Positions 33,978 to 35,541 of a stretch of DNA of 35,541 nucleotides are shown piece by piece. A program made the translations under genes and the position numbers. The notes beneath the pieces were generated by a model. That model did no database searches, was not told the origin of the DNA, and was given only the letters and a program-made list of their open reading frames with translations. The DNA lies in contig CANDBG010000025.1 of the NCBI GenBank assembly GCA_947382875.1, positions 1 to 35,541 of the forward strand, in the 5' to 3' direction. Source of the DNA: an uncultured Oscillibacter sp. Lineage in GTDB: Bacteria > Bacillota > Clostridia > Oscillospirales > Oscillospiraceae. Numbering within the stretch: the stretch's first letter is position 1; the number at the start of each line of letters is the position of its first letter.

Positions 33978-34331
33978 ATGGCACTCATTCTTGTGGTGAT
34001 TATCCTGATTGCAGTGGTTGTTACCCGAAGCAAATATAAAAACAAATCCCCGTTTGGAGCCTTTTTCTTTGAAAATAATCGTCTTGTGCTGAATACTGGA
34101 ATCCCGTACCCGATTCCATTTGAGGAAATCGATTGTGTGGAATTGCATTATAGTTCGTGGGAATTGGAGCATAAACAGTCTTACGGCCTATGGATCTGGG
34201 TCATCCGAAAAGACGGCACAAGCAAAAAAATCTTTTATAAGGGCTGCCGGACAGCGAAACTCGCCTTGCCTTCCGACATGAAATCTGTGCTGGAGGAACA
34301 TGGATTGCGTGTTGTGATGGCTGAAGATTAA
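33978..34331 (+). CDS. Small membrane-anchored protein of unknown function, 117 aa
   Basis: One N-terminal hydrophobic helix (MALILVVIILIAVVVT) is followed by a basic stop-transfer stretch and a cytoplasmic domain of about 90 residues. The ATG at 33978 has GAGAGG about 8 bases upstream. The domain alternates short strands, as in bacterial PH-like domains (IPFEEIDCVELHYSS, then YGLWIWVIRKDGTSKKI), but I do not recognise it firmly. It is too short for the usual two-helix arrangement of the YcxB type. The function is unknown. Confidence 0.75.
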   Translation: MALILVVIILIAVVVTRSKYKNKSPFGAFFFENNRLVLNTGIPYPIPFEEIDCVELHYSSWELEHKQSYGLWIWVIRKDGTSKKIFYKGCRTAKLALPSDMKSVLEEHGLRVVMAED

Positions 34332-34357
34332 ATACAGAACCTTTTACAGTACAGCGC

Positions 34358-34395
34358 AAAGCAGACCGCCGTGTAGATCACGGCGGTCTGCTTTT
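34358..34395 (+). terminator. Strong terminator between convergent genes
   Basis: A perfect 16-bp stem (34358-34373 with 34379-34394) with loop TAGAT. Its 3' end runs into TTTTT on the plus strand. The minus strand has GCTTTGCG, so it may also serve the minus-strand gene ending at 34414. Confidence 0.85.
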
Positions 34396-34413
34396 TGCAG
34401 CTGCTTCAGGCAA

Positions 34414-35376
34414 TTATGCTCTATGAACGATAAACAGGTTCAGACGATAGCCAAGATCGTCCGCCGAAAGATAGGTCACGCCGTTCTCAATGACGCAGGG
34501 AATCGAAAGCGCTACTTCCCCGTCGGGCGTCTGCACAACGTCTGCGCCGGGCTTCACGGAAAACACCAGCTCACCGTTCTGGCTCACGACAGCGCCCAAC
34601 TCCTTGTCCCAGCGCACGTCGTAACCAATGGACTCCGCTACGGCGCGAATGGGGAGCATGACGTCGCCATTCTCCGCCTTTTTGCCCCGCAATTGAGGCG
34701 TTTCACCGTTAAACGTTCCGTTGACGCAGGCCAGCAGGTCGCCATGGGATGCTACCATGATTTGCAGATAGCCGTTGTAGGCGTAGCCGAACACAATGAT
34801 CTTTTCCGCCTGACCGTCGGCGTCTTTCCAGACCAGAATCTGTGCGCCGGGTACGAGGTTGTCCAATGTTACGATCTGACGCGTGAGCCAGGGGCCGATT
34901 TCCACATCCATTGGAACGGTCAGCATTTCGCCGCCCAGAACCGGAACTTGCAGTTTGTCTTCGTCCGCCCGCTTGAGGGGTGTTTTGGCAACCTGATAGT
35001 ATTCCGGTACAGCGGCGTCTGCAGGCACGTTGCCGACGGCTGCAATCGCGCTCATCTGAGGCGGCAGGCTCAGGGCCATGGCCGGTCCGGCCCAGGCGTA
35101 GAGAGTGTCGCCTTCCTTGAGGCTGTCTTTGGCAAGAGGCAGGCCGGTGGCGGCATCTACCAGCGGGGCGTCGCCCAAGTGGATGACTACTTCGTTAAGG
35201 GGGTCAGACTCGTCGCTGTTTTTCAGGTAGATTCCTTCGCCCTCCCAGGCGGAAACCGTCCCCCACACTCTCACCGGTCCGGGTTTTTCGTTTTCCACTT
35301 CCGCTGCCGCAGCGGTGAGGCACAGGGCTGCCGCACAGGCAGTAAATGCTAATGCCAGTTTCCATAGCTTTTTCAT
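34414..35376 (-). CDS. Secreted protein with C-terminal copper-amine-oxidase-N-like domain
   Basis: A 320-aa protein with a lipid-free signal peptide (MKKLWKLALAFTACAAALCL then AAAA). The first part, to about residue 230, has repeated beta-strand patterns including WGTVSAWEGEGIYL and VPGAQILVWKDADGQAEKI. The last part (about 240-320) has the stalk-domain hallmarks GDVMLPIRAVAESIGYDVRWD and NGVTYLSADDL. Such domains are common in cell-surface proteins of Clostridia and do not imply oxidase activity. The ribosome site AAAGGATGG lies 11 bases upstream. It is monocistronic, driven by the promoter at 35411-35439. Confidence 0.88.
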   Translation of the reverse strand: MKKLWKLALAFTACAAALCLTAAAAEVENEKPGPVRVWGTVSAWEGEGIYLKNSDESDPLNEVVIHLGDAPLVDAATGLPLAKDSLKEGDTLYAWAGPAMALSLPPQMSAIAAVGNVPADAAVPEYYQVAKTPLKRADEDKLQVPVLGGEMLTVPMDVEIGPWLTRQIVTLDNLVPGAQILVWKDADGQAEKIIVFGYAYNGYLQIMVASHGDLLACVNGTFNGETPQLRGKKAENGDVMLPIRAVAESIGYDVRWDKELGAVVSQNGELVFSVKPGADVVQTPDGEVALSIPCVIENGVTYLSADDLGYRLNLFIVHRA

Positions 35377-35410
35377 TTGCTTTATCCATCCTTTGCTTTT
35401 GATATGCTAT

Positions 35411-35439
35411 ATTCTAGCATAGATTCGTATTTTAGGCAA
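35411..35439 (-). promoter_or_regulatory. Promoter of the secreted copper-amine-oxidase-N-like gene
   Basis: On the minus strand TTGCCT (35434-35439) and TAGAAT (35411-35416) are 17 bases apart, about 30 bases before the ATG. Beyond it the remaining 100 bases are AT-rich and show no gene. Confidence 0.7.
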
Positions 35440-35541
35440 GGGGGAGGAATTTTTTGGCCGTTGATTTTCTAATTCATATTAAATCAATGTGTATTTTTCA
35501 ATTTATTTCCTTTTTATATTTCTCATTTGAAAAAAAGGTCG

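Overview
The window looks like chromosomal DNA from an anaerobic, butyrate-forming Bacillota, most likely a gut Oscillospiraceae relative (Oscillibacter, Dysosmobacter or Flavonifractor-like). This is inferred from gene content and protein style, not from a marker gene. It is GC-rich with AT-rich intergenic regions and carries the chromosomal origin neighbourhood. No rRNA, tRNA, CRISPR array, transposase or phage gene was seen.

Region 1 (1-6.1 kb, minus strand) is a fermentation operon: pyruvate:ferredoxin oxidoreductase, a 4-hydroxybutyryl-CoA dehydratase (AbfD type) and an acyl-CoA dehydrogenase cut by the window edge. Together these fit 4-hydroxybutyryl-CoA to crotonyl-CoA to butyryl-CoA. 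Region 2 (6.1-11.3 kb, plus strand) is an AT-rich regulatory gap followed by a sugar-acid operon. It encodes a GntP permease, an IlvD/Edd-type dehydratase resembling YjhG/YagF, and a DapA-family aldolase, the same trio as E. coli yjhF-yjhG-yjhH. A LysE-family exporter follows on the minus strand.

Region 3 (12.0-24.1 kb) is the origin block. A riboflavin transporter gene (ribU) with an FMN riboswitch diverges from dnaA. Then come a putative oriC, dnaN, an S4-domain gene (yaaA), recF, remB, gyrB, an unrecognised small gene and gyrA, followed by rnhA. Two copies of a structured repeat of about 330 bp lie at 12.0-12.4 and 23.3-23.6 kb in opposite orientation, flanking the dnaA-gyrA block. This is the most unusual architecture here.

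Region 4 (24.1-35.5 kb) is accessory. It holds a 76-aa protein behind a full-consensus promoter, a FUSC-like membrane protein and a metallo-beta-lactamase-fold hydrolase. A two-component system of the BceRS/GraRS kind converges on an ABC transporter operon. After these come a secreted serine hydrolase behind a MerR-type promoter, a small membrane protein and a secreted copper-amine-oxidase-N-like protein.

No wholly new system can be proved from sequence alone. The best leads are the inverted repeat pair around oriC, the unknown gene between gyrB and gyrA, the hairpin-rich leader of the sugar-acid operon, and the promoters and operators described under findings.
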